A DNA stretch of 64,000 nt from Methylophaga thalassica (GTDB taxonomy: Bacteria > Pseudomonadota > Gammaproteobacteria > Nitrosococcales > Methylophagaceae). A model generated the notes under the pieces. The model searched no databases, was not told the DNA's origin, and saw nothing but the letters and a program-made list of their open reading frames with translations. The stretch spans positions 912,513-976,512 of the forward strand of contig NZ_BSND01000003.1 in assembly GCF_030159795.1 (NCBI RefSeq), given 5' to 3'. Shown here one piece after another: positions 8,882 through 16,916 of this stretch. Made by a program: the position numbers and the translations under genes. The stretch's first letter is position 1; every line of letters begins with the position of its first letter.

Positions 8882-9297
8882 AAACGATTCATCTTAATCA
8901 CCGTCTGCATACATCGGCACCCAAGCCACTGGCATCATTTTTATTATCTGTGGCGGTATTAGCGGTGTTGTTAAGTCTGTTCTTTTTACAGCAGAGCAAT
9001 GCCCGACTCGCGGAATTAAAACAGGAAAAAGCCCGCTACACCCGAACCACAGACTCTAAATCGACAGCACAGCCTTTATCGGAACGTGAACAGGCGGAAC
9101 TGGATGCAGTGAATGTGGCGATTAATGAGATTGTGCGTCCGTGGTCACAACTGTTTTTTGCATTAGAAGAATCTCGCTTGGACAGTATCAATCTGGTTTC
9201 TATTGAGCCTAATGCGAAGACAAACACTGTGCAGATCATCGCGATTACCTCTCCAGTGGATGAGATCCTGGCGTATATCGACGAATTAAAAAAGTAA
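8878..9297 (+). CDS. PilN-like inner-membrane assembly protein, truncated by an in-frame stop
   Basis: The 139-aa product has a short cytoplasmic N-terminus, one membrane helix at about residues 20-38, then a periplasmic coiled-coil/ferredoxin-like region. This is the layout of PilN and of the periplasmic half of GspL. The stop TAA at 9295-9297 comes right after the helix ending YIDELKK. In the same frame the sequence continues for a further 33 codons with a typical PilN-like last beta-strand pair, and ends with a TGATG coupling to the next gene. The natural protein was probably about 173 aa, and a CAA-to-TAA change is the simplest explanation. Whether the short form still works is unknown. 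Confidence 0.65.
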   Translation: MKTIHLNHRLHTSAPKPLASFLLSVAVLAVLLSLFFLQQSNARLAELKQEKARYTRTTDSKSTAQPLSEREQAELDAVNVAINEIVRPWSQLFFALEESRLDSINLVSIEPNAKTNTVQIIAITSPVDEILAYIDELKK

Positions 9298-9399
9298 GCC
9301 ATGGTGAGCTCAGTAAGTTTGTTATCGACTGAATCAGTTCGTCTCGATGGCAAAGAGGCCACACAGTTTGAGTTATTAGTGACGTGGGTAGAGCTTTGA
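9298..9399 (+). pseudogene. Cut-off C-terminal part of the PilN-like gene
   Basis: Codons at 9298-9396 are in the same frame as the PilN-like gene and encode SSVSLLSTESVRLDGKEA followed by TQFELLVTWVEL. This hydrophobic-alternating strand pattern is what closes the PilN/GspL periplasmic domain. The stop TGA (9397-9399) overlaps the ATG of the next gene (9399), showing that translation originally ended here. An internal ATG at 9301 could allow restart, giving 32 residues. Confidence 0.65.
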
Positions 9400-9956
9400 T
9401 GCAAAAAGTCATGATGGAACATTACGGACAATGGCTGCTTTACCAGCTTCGTCAGTGGGGCTGGCAAGGTAATACTGCTGTTGTTTTGTTGCTGGTCAGT
9501 ATCGTGATTTCAATGATGATTCAGGCTAATAATGAGCAGGCAGAAAAACTGCGATTAACCATTGATGATTTGGCTCAACATACTCCTGTCGATATTCAAC
9601 CTGAACCACGATCCACTCAGATCACACAACGTTTTTATCAGGCCTTGCCTGAGCAAACACAGGCCAATCAAAACATCGCTGATGTATTAACGGTGATTGA
9701 ACAGCATGGCTTAAAACTGAACCGTTCTGATTACTCAACACGCGAAGTCCCGCAATCAAGCATGGTGCTTTATCACATCAAATTTCCTTTGGAAGGTGCC
9801 TATCCAACGATTAGAAATGTGGTGACGGAGATCATGAACCGTCAGCAAAGCATAGCGCTGAGCCATATTAATTTTAAACGTGACGATATGCGTAGCGAGC
9901 AGGTGAAAGCCAATATCGAGTTTGTGCTCTACACCAAAGCGGATGGTAAACACTGA
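9399..9956 (+). CDS. PilO/GspM-like inner-membrane protein
   Basis: The product of about 185 aa has a short cytoplasmic N-terminus, one membrane helix at about residues 23-41 (VVLLLVSIVISMM), a helical stretch, then a periplasmic ferredoxin-like domain. This is the PilO/GspM plan. PilO pairs with PilN to form the inner-membrane alignment ring. A GTG at 9384 is possible. I prefer the ATG at 9399 because it overlaps the stop of the preceding (interrupted) frame as TGATG, the same coupling seen at the next junction. Similarity is positional and architectural rather than strongly sequence-based. Confidence 0.65.
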   Translation: MQKVMMEHYGQWLLYQLRQWGWQGNTAVVLLLVSIVISMMIQANNEQAEKLRLTIDDLAQHTPVDIQPEPRSTQITQRFYQALPEQTQANQNIADVLTVIEQHGLKLNRSDYSTREVPQSSMVLYHIKFPLEGAYPTIRNVVTEIMNRQQSIALSHINFKRDDMRSEQVKANIEFVLYTKADGKH

Positions 9957-10498
9957 TGCAGAAGCTGAAAGACAATTTGGTGTGGGTGGGTTTAGCACTG
10001 ACATTGCTTTTGGTGGTGTTTGTTGAACTGCAGAATGAGCCAGATAACGATATGACCGAAGTCGTTGTGGTAGCCCCTGATCATGTACAAACACAAAGCG
10101 AACAGACACAACAGATTCAGAAACAAGCCGTTCAGACGCAAGAGACATTCGTTGTTGCCCAGGCGGATAACAACAGCCGTTTTACCTTACGAAAAAAAAT
10201 CATTGATGTACCGGTTGATTTATTTGCATTGCCTCAGGCAAAGCAGGAAAGCCAGCCCATTGCCGTGGCACCGAGACCACCTGCCCCCCCTGTTAACCCA
10301 TACACCTATGTAGGCAAGCTGATTGAAGATGGAGAAATGCGCGTATTCCTGACCAATGGACGTGAAAACTACGTTGTGCGGGCAGGCGATACGCTGGAAA
10401 AGGTGTGGCAGGTGAAAGCGATTCATTCAACTGAAATGATTTTACTCAACTTACCAACACAGACACAGATTCGTGTTGAAATTGGAGCAGTACTTTGA
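9956..10498 (+). CDS. PilP/GspC-like periplasmic connector
   Basis: This 180-aa protein has an N-terminal membrane anchor (about residues 8-24), a Gln/Thr-rich linker (about 40-60) and a Pro-rich segment. It ends in a small beta domain (about 105-180: NPYTYVGKLIEDGEMRVFLT ... GDTLEKVW) of the PilP/GspC homology-region type. These domains dock on the secretin's N0 domain and couple inner- and outer-membrane complexes. Its ATG overlaps the preceding stop by one base and its TGA overlaps the TTG start of the secretin gene. Confidence 0.7.
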   Translation: MQKLKDNLVWVGLALTLLLVVFVELQNEPDNDMTEVVVVAPDHVQTQSEQTQQIQKQAVQTQETFVVAQADNNSRFTLRKKIIDVPVDLFALPQAKQESQPIAVAPRPPAPPVNPYTYVGKLIEDGEMRVFLTNGRENYVVRAGDTLEKVWQVKAIHSTEMILLNLPTQTQIRVEIGAVL

Positions 10499-12462
10499 GA
10501 ATAGCTAGGGATCAAAAAAGGTTACGGATAATAAGACGTTCGGCATTGCTGGTGGCTTTAGCGTGTTTGCAAAGCTGTAGCAGTATGCAGGAGACGCAAC
10601 AGCAGCAATACACCGATGCCGAGTTTATCGCTGCAAAACGATTGATTGCTTATGGACAGGTGGATGAAGGCATTGCCAAATTAAAACAGTTAACCACGCA
10701 ATACCCGCTTAACCCGGAATATCGCAATACCTTAAAACTGCAGCAGGAGATGAAAATCGCCGGGCTGTTACAGTCCGCTCATACGGCACTGGATAATCAT
10801 CAACCATTAGTGGCTGAGAAAACCTTTAATCAGGTGTTGGCACTGGCACCCGAAAATCAACGCGCCCTAAATGGATTGAAAAAAGTGGCGAGTGCCCAAA
10901 AACACGAAACCATCATACAAAGTGCTGAACAGGCATTTGCCAAACAGGACTTTGATACTGCTCGTAGCTTAGTGCGTGTGGTGCTGGCGGAAGATTCAAC
11001 CAATGAAGCGGCCAGACAGTTATTTGAAAAGCTCGATGAGCAGGCCATTGAGAAAGTCACTACGGTGCCACACATCAAATCGGCATTTAAAAAGTCGGTC
11101 AGTCTGGAATTTAACAATGCTCCTATCAAATCGGTTTTTGAGTATATCGGCAAAGCAGGGGATTTAAATTTCACCTTTGACCGTGAACTCAGCGATGCCA
11201 TGCAAACCAGCATTATGCTGCGTGATACGCCTATCAAAGAAGCGATTGACACCATTCTGACGACAAATCAACTGGGTAAAAAAATCCTGAATGAAAACAC
11301 CATTCTGATTTATCCATTAAGCCGTAGTCAGGAATACGAAGAGTTATATGTACGCAGCTTTTACCTGAACAATATGGATGCCAAACAAGCCCTGGCTTTG
11401 CTGCAAACGGTATTAAAAGTGGAAGATGTCTACGTTGATGAAAAGCTGAATACGCTGGTGATGCGAGACAGTCTGGAGTCGATAAAAACCGCTGAAAAAC
11501 TGATTGCTTCTCAGGATCTGGTTGAACCAGAAGTGATGCTGGAAGTGGAGGTGATGGAAGTCAATCGCCGTAATCTGGAAGAGATTGGCATTCGTTATCC
11601 TACCTCGGCTGCGCTGGGTGTGCGTGGTGAAGATGATGTCGATGGGCGGCTGACATTGGCCGAGCTGAAAGAATTTAATTCCGGCATGGGGGTGTTCACG
11701 GTGACCGATCCGGTGCTGGCATTAAACCTGATGCAAAAAGACACCGATACCAATCTATTAGCCAACCCGAAAATACGAGTGAAAAACCGTGATAAAGCCA
11801 AGATCCATGTTGGCGATAAAGTGCCGGTATTAACCAGTGTGTCGAATTCAACGGGCTTTGTTTCCCAGTCGGTCAGTTACATTGAGGTGGGCATCAAACT
11901 GGAAGTGGAACCGACTATCCTGATTCAGAATCAAGTCTCGATTAAGGTCAAACTGGAAGTCAGTAATATCATTGACCAAATTACCTCCAGTAGTGGCGTG
12001 GTGGCCTATTCGATTGGTAGCCGTAATGCTGATACCACCTTGTCTTTAAAAGATGGTGAAACGCAGATTCTGGCAGGGTTATTCAAAGATGATGAGACCA
12101 ATACCGACTACAAAGTACCAGGTTTATCGGGTTTGCCCTTTATTGGTCGTTTCTTCACCGATAAGAATAAAGACAGACAGAAAAACGAGATTGTCTTATT
12201 AATTACCCCACGCATTCTGCATAACATTGTGCCGGCAAACTCGGTGTATACCGCTTTCCCATCTGGGATTAACCATTCTGCGAAAAATGGGCAGGGTCAG
12301 TATGGAGGCATGCCACAGCCTCAGCCTGCGTATCAACCTGCTTACTCTTCAGCGCCACCGCCTGTGGTGCCCACAGATGACGAAAAGCAACGCGATAACG
12401 CCAAAACAGCTCAGGAGTTTGCTGATCAAATCCTGCAAAAAGATAGCTATGGAGGCATGTAA
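10495..12462 (+). CDS. Secretin (GspD/PilQ/MshL family) with TPR-like N-terminus
   Basis: The 655-aa product begins with a basic signal peptide and a probable lipobox (LQSC, Cys28), so it may be a lipoprotein secretin like MshL. Residues about 40-190 form TPR-like helical repeats, an unusual N-terminal addition. A secretin/TonB short domain (SVSLEFNNAPIKSVFEYIG) follows, then an N1-type domain (LNNMDAKQALALLQTVLK), and the C-terminal secretin core with VPGLSGLPFIGRFF and KNEIVLLITPRIL. It should form the outer-membrane exit pore. The start is TTG at 10495 within TTGA, overlapping the previous stop; no earlier ATG fits. The last 60 residues are Pro/Gln-rich. Confidence 0.9.
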   Translation: MRIARDQKRLRIIRRSALLVALACLQSCSSMQETQQQQYTDAEFIAAKRLIAYGQVDEGIAKLKQLTTQYPLNPEYRNTLKLQQEMKIAGLLQSAHTALDNHQPLVAEKTFNQVLALAPENQRALNGLKKVASAQKHETIIQSAEQAFAKQDFDTARSLVRVVLAEDSTNEAARQLFEKLDEQAIEKVTTVPHIKSAFKKSVSLEFNNAPIKSVFEYIGKAGDLNFTFDRELSDAMQTSIMLRDTPIKEAIDTILTTNQLGKKILNENTILIYPLSRSQEYEELYVRSFYLNNMDAKQALALLQTVLKVEDVYVDEKLNTLVMRDSLESIKTAEKLIASQDLVEPEVMLEVEVMEVNRRNLEEIGIRYPTSAALGVRGEDDVDGRLTLAELKEFNSGMGVFTVTDPVLALNLMQKDTDTNLLANPKIRVKNRDKAKIHVGDKVPVLTSVSNSTGFVSQSVSYIEVGIKLEVEPTILIQNQVSIKVKLEVSNIIDQITSSSGVVAYSIGSRNADTTLSLKDGETQILAGLFKDDETNTDYKVPGLSGLPFIGRFFTDKNKDRQKNEIVLLITPRILHNIVPANSVYTAFPSGINHSAKNGQGQYGGMPQPQPAYQPAYSSAPPPVVPTDDEKQRDNAKTAQEFADQILQKDSYGGM

Positions 12463-12467
12463 TCAAG

Positions 12468-12950
12468 ATGCCTGGAAACAGAAAACAGCAGGGTTTCACA
12501 TTAATTGAGTTGTTAGTGGCGCTCACTTTATTAGCGCTGATTGTCAGCTCCGCAGCGCCTTTAGTGCAACTCAGTGCTCAACGTAATAAAGAGCAGGAAC
12601 TAAAGCGGGCGCTCTGGCAAATACGCGATGCGATTGACGCCTATAAACAAGCGGTGGATGACGGACGAATTGAACTCTCTGATGACGCCTCGGGCTATCC
12701 GGAAAGCCTGCAAATGCTGGTGGATGGTGTCGAAGATGCACAAGATCCGGAACACAAAAAGATCTATTTCCTTAGACGTATTCCACGTGATCCGTTTGCC
12801 AGTGATCCCAGTTTAAGTAATGCCGAAACCTGGGGATTACGTAGTTACGAAAGTTCGTTTGAGGATAAATCTGCCGGTGATGATGTGTACGACGTGTACT
12901 CACTATCCAATGGAATGGGTATTAATCAACAGCCATACAAGGAATGGTAA
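12468..12950 (+). CDS. Pseudopilin with GFTLIELL leader
   Basis: This 160-aa protein has a very short prepilin leader (MPGNRKQQG) directly before FTLIELLVALTLLALIVSS, giving a peptidase cleavage site and Glu5. The globular part has the pattern of GspG-type pilins (helix, then PESLQMLVDG..., RRIPRDPF, WGLRSYESS). It is likely a pseudopilus subunit of the same machine. It starts five bases after the secretin stop and overlaps the next gene. It is related to, but clearly diverged from, the pseudopilins at 4652 and 12950. Confidence 0.82.
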   Translation: MPGNRKQQGFTLIELLVALTLLALIVSSAAPLVQLSAQRNKEQELKRALWQIRDAIDAYKQAVDDGRIELSDDASGYPESLQMLVDGVEDAQDPEHKKIYFLRRIPRDPFASDPSLSNAETWGLRSYESSFEDKSAGDDVYDVYSLSNGMGINQQPYKEW

Positions 12951-13327
12951 TGAAGACGAATAAAGGCTTTACCTTAGTGGAAATATTAGTGGTATTAACC
13001 ATTATCGCCATTTTATTGAGTCTGGTGGCGCCACGTTATTTCGCCTCTATAGATCGTTCAAAAGAAAAAGTGCTACGTCATGATTTGATCGTCATGCGTA
13101 GTGCGATTGACCAATATTTTGCCGACAGAAATGCCTATCCGGACACCCTTGAGCAACTGGTTGAAGGGCGTTATTTACGTGAAGTGCCGGTAGACCCCAT
13201 TACTGAACGACGTGACACATGGGTATTTACACCACCCAAAGACAGTTATTACGAAGGCGATATTGCCAATGTCTATAGCGGCTCGGAGTTGATCTCCTCG
13301 GAAGGAACCCCGTATGCCGAGTGGTAA
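12950..13327 (+). CDS. Pseudopilin, GspG-like
   Basis: The 125-aa product begins MKTNKGFTLVEILVVLTI, with a six-residue leader, a cleavage site after Gly and Glu5. The body shows the major-pseudopilin pattern (MRSAIDQYFADRNAYPDTLEQL ... LREVPVDPIT), with a shorter C-terminus than GspG at 4652. An ATG at 12944 is also in frame. The ATG at 12950 overlaps the preceding TAA and gives the shortest leader, so I prefer it. The 3' end overlaps the next gene by 14 bases. Confidence 0.82.
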   Translation: MKTNKGFTLVEILVVLTIIAILLSLVAPRYFASIDRSKEKVLRHDLIVMRSAIDQYFADRNAYPDTLEQLVEGRYLREVPVDPITERRDTWVFTPPKDSYYEGDIANVYSGSELISSEGTPYAEW

Positions 13328-13784
13328 GCAACAAGGTTTTATCTTGCTTGGCATGCTGTGTTTGCTGGTGATTGCCGGTTACGTGTTAACCCAGGCAAGT
13401 GCCCGTTGGAGTGATGTGGTTCAGCGTCAGCGGGAACAGGAATTATTAAAAGTCGGTGACACCATCCGTAAAGCCATTGGTCGTTATTACAACGCCACAC
13501 CGGGCGTAGTGAAACAGTATCCGCCCAATTTGGAAGCCTTGTTATATGACGACAGGTTTCCTACACCACAACGTTATCTGAGAAAGCTTTATATCGATCC
13601 TATGACACAACGGGAAGGCTGGGGCATTGTTGTCGCCCCCAGTGGCGGGGTGATGGGCATTAATAGTCTGTCCGGTGATAAACCCTTCAAGCAGAAAAAT
13701 TTTCGGCCTATCTACCAGGAGTTTGAGGATAAGGAATATTACGCTGAATGGTTTTTTGTCTACGTAGAAGACTATCGCTCATAA
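13314..13784 (+). CDS. Atypical pseudopilin-like protein lacking Glu5
   Basis: The 156-aa product starts MPSGKQQGFILLGMLCLL: a pilin-type hydrophobic helix preceded by a basic leader and Gly, but with Gly in place of the usual Glu5. Loss of Glu5 is known for GspK, the tip pseudopilin, yet this protein is half the size of GspK. The body resembles pseudopilins (AIGRYYNATPG ... PPNLEALLYDDRF ... LYIDPMT). It ends the pseudopilus gene block and precedes the ABC exporter gene by 31 bases. It may cap the fibre; that is inference. Confidence 0.7.
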   Translation: MPSGKQQGFILLGMLCLLVIAGYVLTQASARWSDVVQRQREQELLKVGDTIRKAIGRYYNATPGVVKQYPPNLEALLYDDRFPTPQRYLRKLYIDPMTQREGWGIVVAPSGGVMGINSLSGDKPFKQKNFRPIYQEFEDKEYYAEWFFVYVEDYRS

Positions 13785-13815
13785 GAGGCAAACCCTCTGA
13801 CAACACGCAACAAAA

Positions 13816-15558
13816 ATGAAGGTGACCATGGTGAAGAAGCCGCTTAAAACTACAAAGAATGAAATCGCCGAGTCGTTGCTCGCCTTTAAATCCGTGTTTA
13901 TTACGGTGGGGATTTTCAGTGCTATTTTGAATATTCTGATGCTGACGCCGTCGCTGTATATGTTGCAGGTCTATGATCGAGTGCTGACCAGTCGTAATGA
14001 GTCGACTTTATTAATGCTGACCGTGATGGTGGTGGGTGCTTATCTAGTGCTGGGCGGTCTGGAGTTTGTACGTAGTTTTGTGTTGATCCGGGTGTCTGCC
14101 AAGCTCGATATGATGCTGAATAAACGGGTGTACACCGCGGCATTTGAACAGAGTTTGAAAAGAGCCGGTGTCAATGCCGGCCAGTTTCTGCAAGACCTGA
14201 CCAGTATCCGCCAGTTTATGAGCGGCAATGCCTTATTCGCCTTTTTTGATGCGCCGTGGTTTCCCATTTATCTGTTTATCATCTTTCTGTTTGATACCTC
14301 GCTGGGCTTCTTTGCCTTGTTTGGTTCATTAGCATTGATTGCCTTGGCTATTGCTAATGAACGTTTATCTAAAAAGCCTTTATCAGAAGCGAATGAAGCG
14401 TCCATCGCAGCGAATAATCTGGCGACCAATAATTTACGTAATGCAGAAGTGATTGAAGCGATGGGCATGCTGCCCAACCTGATGTCACGTTGGTACAAAC
14501 TGCAATGTCGTTTTTTATTATTACAGGGCGATGCCAGTGAAAAGTCAGGCGTCATTTCTGCCATCAGCCGTTTTGTCAGATTGTCATTGCAGTCACTTAT
14601 TCTCGGGCTCGGGGGGTTATTGGTGCTAGAAGATAAAATCACCCCAGGCATGATGATTGTGGCCTCGATTTTAATGGGCCGTGCACTGACTCCTGTCGAG
14701 CAACTGATGAGTGTCTGGAAAACCTGGAGCGGGGCGAAAAGTGCCTATGGTCGGATTAATGAACTACTGACGGCAAACCCTGCCCGTGAGGTGAATATGC
14801 CTTTGCCCAAACCCAAAGGTCTGGTGACGGTAGAGGCCATCACGGTAATTCCGGCGGGTGGAACAGTGCCAACACTGAGAAATGTCAGCTTTTCTATCGC
14901 CCCCGGGGATGTGCTTGGCATTATTGGTCCCAGTGGTGCAGGTAAGTCGACATTGGCACGAGCATTGGTTGGCATTGCATCCACGGCAGCGGGACATGTC
15001 CGCCTCGATTCGGCTGATATTTTTCAGTGGAATAAACATGAGCTTGGCCCATATATCGGTTACTTACCACAAAACATCGAACTGTTTGCTGGCACTGTCA
15101 GTGAAAATATTGCCCGTTTTGGTGAAGTGAATCCCAGTAAGGTGATTTCAGCAGCCCAGCAGGCGGGTGTGCACGACATGATTTTACGATTGCCAGAGGG
15201 CTATGACACCCGACTCGGCGACGATGGTGCTGGTCTTTCAGGTGGTCAAAAGCAGCGTCTGGGGCTGGCACGTGCAATTTATGACGATCCTTCCTTATTG
15301 GTGCTGGATGAACCGAATTCTAATCTGGATGAAACCGGTGAGCAGGCGCTGATTAATACGATAAAACGTCTGCAACAACGTGGAAAAACCATTGTGATGA
15401 TTACCCATCGTTCTAATGCTTTAGCGGCAACCAGCAAGTTACTGCTGTTAGTCGATGGCACTGCACAACTGTTCGGTCCGACCAAAGAGGTGATGGCGAC
15501 ACTGGCTAATAAACAGAAAAATAAAAGTACCCCGGCAAAAGCAACATCGGCAGCATAA
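13816..15558 (+). CDS. Type I secretion ABC transporter (PrtD-like)
   Basis: The 580-aa half-transporter has an N-terminal exporter membrane domain (about residues 20-310) and a C-terminal nucleotide-binding domain. Walker A is GPSGAGKST (371-379), the signature is LSGGQ (474-478), and Walker B ends LVLDEP (Asp498, Glu499), followed by an H-loop in MITHRSN. No C39 peptidase or peptidase-like N-terminal domain is present, which places it with PrtD/HasD/LipB exporters of RTX proteases, lipases and HasA. Start: ATG 13816. An ATG at 13828 has a better-spaced AAGGTG and is a fair alternative. It is followed after two bases by the adaptor gene. The RTX protein at 2319 is the obvious substrate. Confidence 0.92.
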   Translation: MKVTMVKKPLKTTKNEIAESLLAFKSVFITVGIFSAILNILMLTPSLYMLQVYDRVLTSRNESTLLMLTVMVVGAYLVLGGLEFVRSFVLIRVSAKLDMMLNKRVYTAAFEQSLKRAGVNAGQFLQDLTSIRQFMSGNALFAFFDAPWFPIYLFIIFLFDTSLGFFALFGSLALIALAIANERLSKKPLSEANEASIAANNLATNNLRNAEVIEAMGMLPNLMSRWYKLQCRFLLLQGDASEKSGVISAISRFVRLSLQSLILGLGGLLVLEDKITPGMMIVASILMGRALTPVEQLMSVWKTWSGAKSAYGRINELLTANPAREVNMPLPKPKGLVTVEAITVIPAGGTVPTLRNVSFSIAPGDVLGIIGPSGAGKSTLARALVGIASTAAGHVRLDSADIFQWNKHELGPYIGYLPQNIELFAGTVSENIARFGEVNPSKVISAAQQAGVHDMILRLPEGYDTRLGDDGAGLSGGQKQRLGLARAIYDDPSLLVLDEPNSNLDETGEQALINTIKRLQQRGKTIVMITHRSNALAATSKLLLLVDGTAQLFGPTKEVMATLANKQKNKSTPAKATSAA

Positions 15559-15560
15559 CT

Positions 15561-16916
15561 ATGAGCGAATCTATGAGTACAACACAGTCTGAATCTCGTC
15601 ATCAACAGCCCGAGGCCGTGAGTCAAACCATCAGTACCGATATCCAAAAATACACCCGGATGGGCTGGTTAATCGTACTGGCTGGATTTGGTGGTTTTTT
15701 AGTCTGGGCTTTACTGGCACCTTTAGACAAGGGCGTCCCGTTAAATGGCAAAGTCTCTGTCGCTACCAATAAAAAGGCCGTGCAGTATCAGGATGGCGGC
15801 ACGGTTGATGCCATTCTGGTCAAAGAGGGCTCGGTGGTGAAAGCCGGTGATGTCTTGGTCAGAATGAACAATGTTCAGGCGAAGGCCAATGCTGAAACCA
15901 ACCGGGTGCAATATTACATCGCCAAAGCCACTGAGGCCCGATTGATTGCTGAGCGAGATGATAAGGACAAGATTGAATTTCCAGCAATGCTAGCTGAAAT
16001 ATCAGATAACCCAAGGGTGACGAGCTATCTGGAAACGCAAAAAGAAGTGTTTTTCTCACGCCGCAATACCTTAAAAAGTGAGTTATCGGCCATCAGTGAA
16101 AACATTAATGGCTTAATCTCACAAACCAAAGGTTTACAAGCTTCACGTAAAAATAAAGAAGAGCAACTGACCTATATTAACGAACAGCTCGAAGGCATCC
16201 GCGAGTTGGAAAAAGAAGGTTATGTGGCCCGTAATCGTCTATTGGAACTGGAGCAAACCGCGGCACAAATCAATGCCACTATTTCAGAAGATATTGGCAA
16301 TATTGCCCGTGCTCAGAGTCAGGTCAGTGAACTCAAACTAAGCCGCTTACGTCGCGAGCAGGAATATAAAGAGCAAGTCAGGGAGCAGCTGTCAGAGGTA
16401 CAAAGACAAGTCGATGCTTTGGGCAGTCAGTTAACCGGTCTGGACTATGACTTAGAAAAGGTGCTGGTGCGAGCACCTGCCTCTGGCATTGTGGTCGGAC
16501 TCAAGGTATTCACTGAAGGGGCGGTAGTTGCTCCCGGATTTAAAATGATGGACATCGTGCCCAGCGAAGATTCCTTAGTTGTCGAAGGGCAACTGCCAGT
16601 ACATTTAATTGATAAAGTGCGTGCCGGTTTGCCGGTAGAGTTAATGTTTACCGCCTTTAATCGAAACCTGACGCCGCATGTACCGGGTGAAGTCACCCAG
16701 ATATCGGCTGATCGTTTGATTGATGAAATAACCGGTGAGCCCTATTACCAGTTGATTGCCAAGGTCTCGCCTGAAGGTATAGAGATGATGCCGGATCTCA
16801 CTGTGAAACCGGGTATGCCGGTAGAAATGTTTGTTAAAACCGGTGAGCGAACCATGATGAATTATCTGCTCAAGCCGTTTATTGATCGTCTGAAACTGTC
16901 CATGACCGAAGAGTAG
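15561..16916 (+). CDS. Type I secretion membrane-fusion (HlyD-family) adaptor
   Basis: This 451-aa protein has a cytoplasmic N-terminus, one membrane helix at about residues 34-54, a lipoyl/biotinyl half-motif (DGGTVDAILVKEGSVVKAGD), and long coiled-coil hairpins at about 110-290. The second lipoyl half (LVRAPASGIVVGLKVFTEG) and a beta-barrel domain follow. This is the PrtE/HlyD plan; it bridges the ABC protein and the outer-membrane channel. It is spaced two bases from the ABC gene and overlaps the TolC-type gene by one base, forming a standard ABC-MFP-OMF exporter set. Confidence 0.93.
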   Translation: MSESMSTTQSESRHQQPEAVSQTISTDIQKYTRMGWLIVLAGFGGFLVWALLAPLDKGVPLNGKVSVATNKKAVQYQDGGTVDAILVKEGSVVKAGDVLVRMNNVQAKANAETNRVQYYIAKATEARLIAERDDKDKIEFPAMLAEISDNPRVTSYLETQKEVFFSRRNTLKSELSAISENINGLISQTKGLQASRKNKEEQLTYINEQLEGIRELEKEGYVARNRLLELEQTAAQINATISEDIGNIARAQSQVSELKLSRLRREQEYKEQVREQLSEVQRQVDALGSQLTGLDYDLEKVLVRAPASGIVVGLKVFTEGAVVAPGFKMMDIVPSEDSLVVEGQLPVHLIDKVRAGLPVELMFTAFNRNLTPHVPGEVTQISADRLIDEITGEPYYQLIAKVSPEGIEMMPDLTVKPGMPVEMFVKTGERTMMNYLLKPFIDRLKLSMTEE

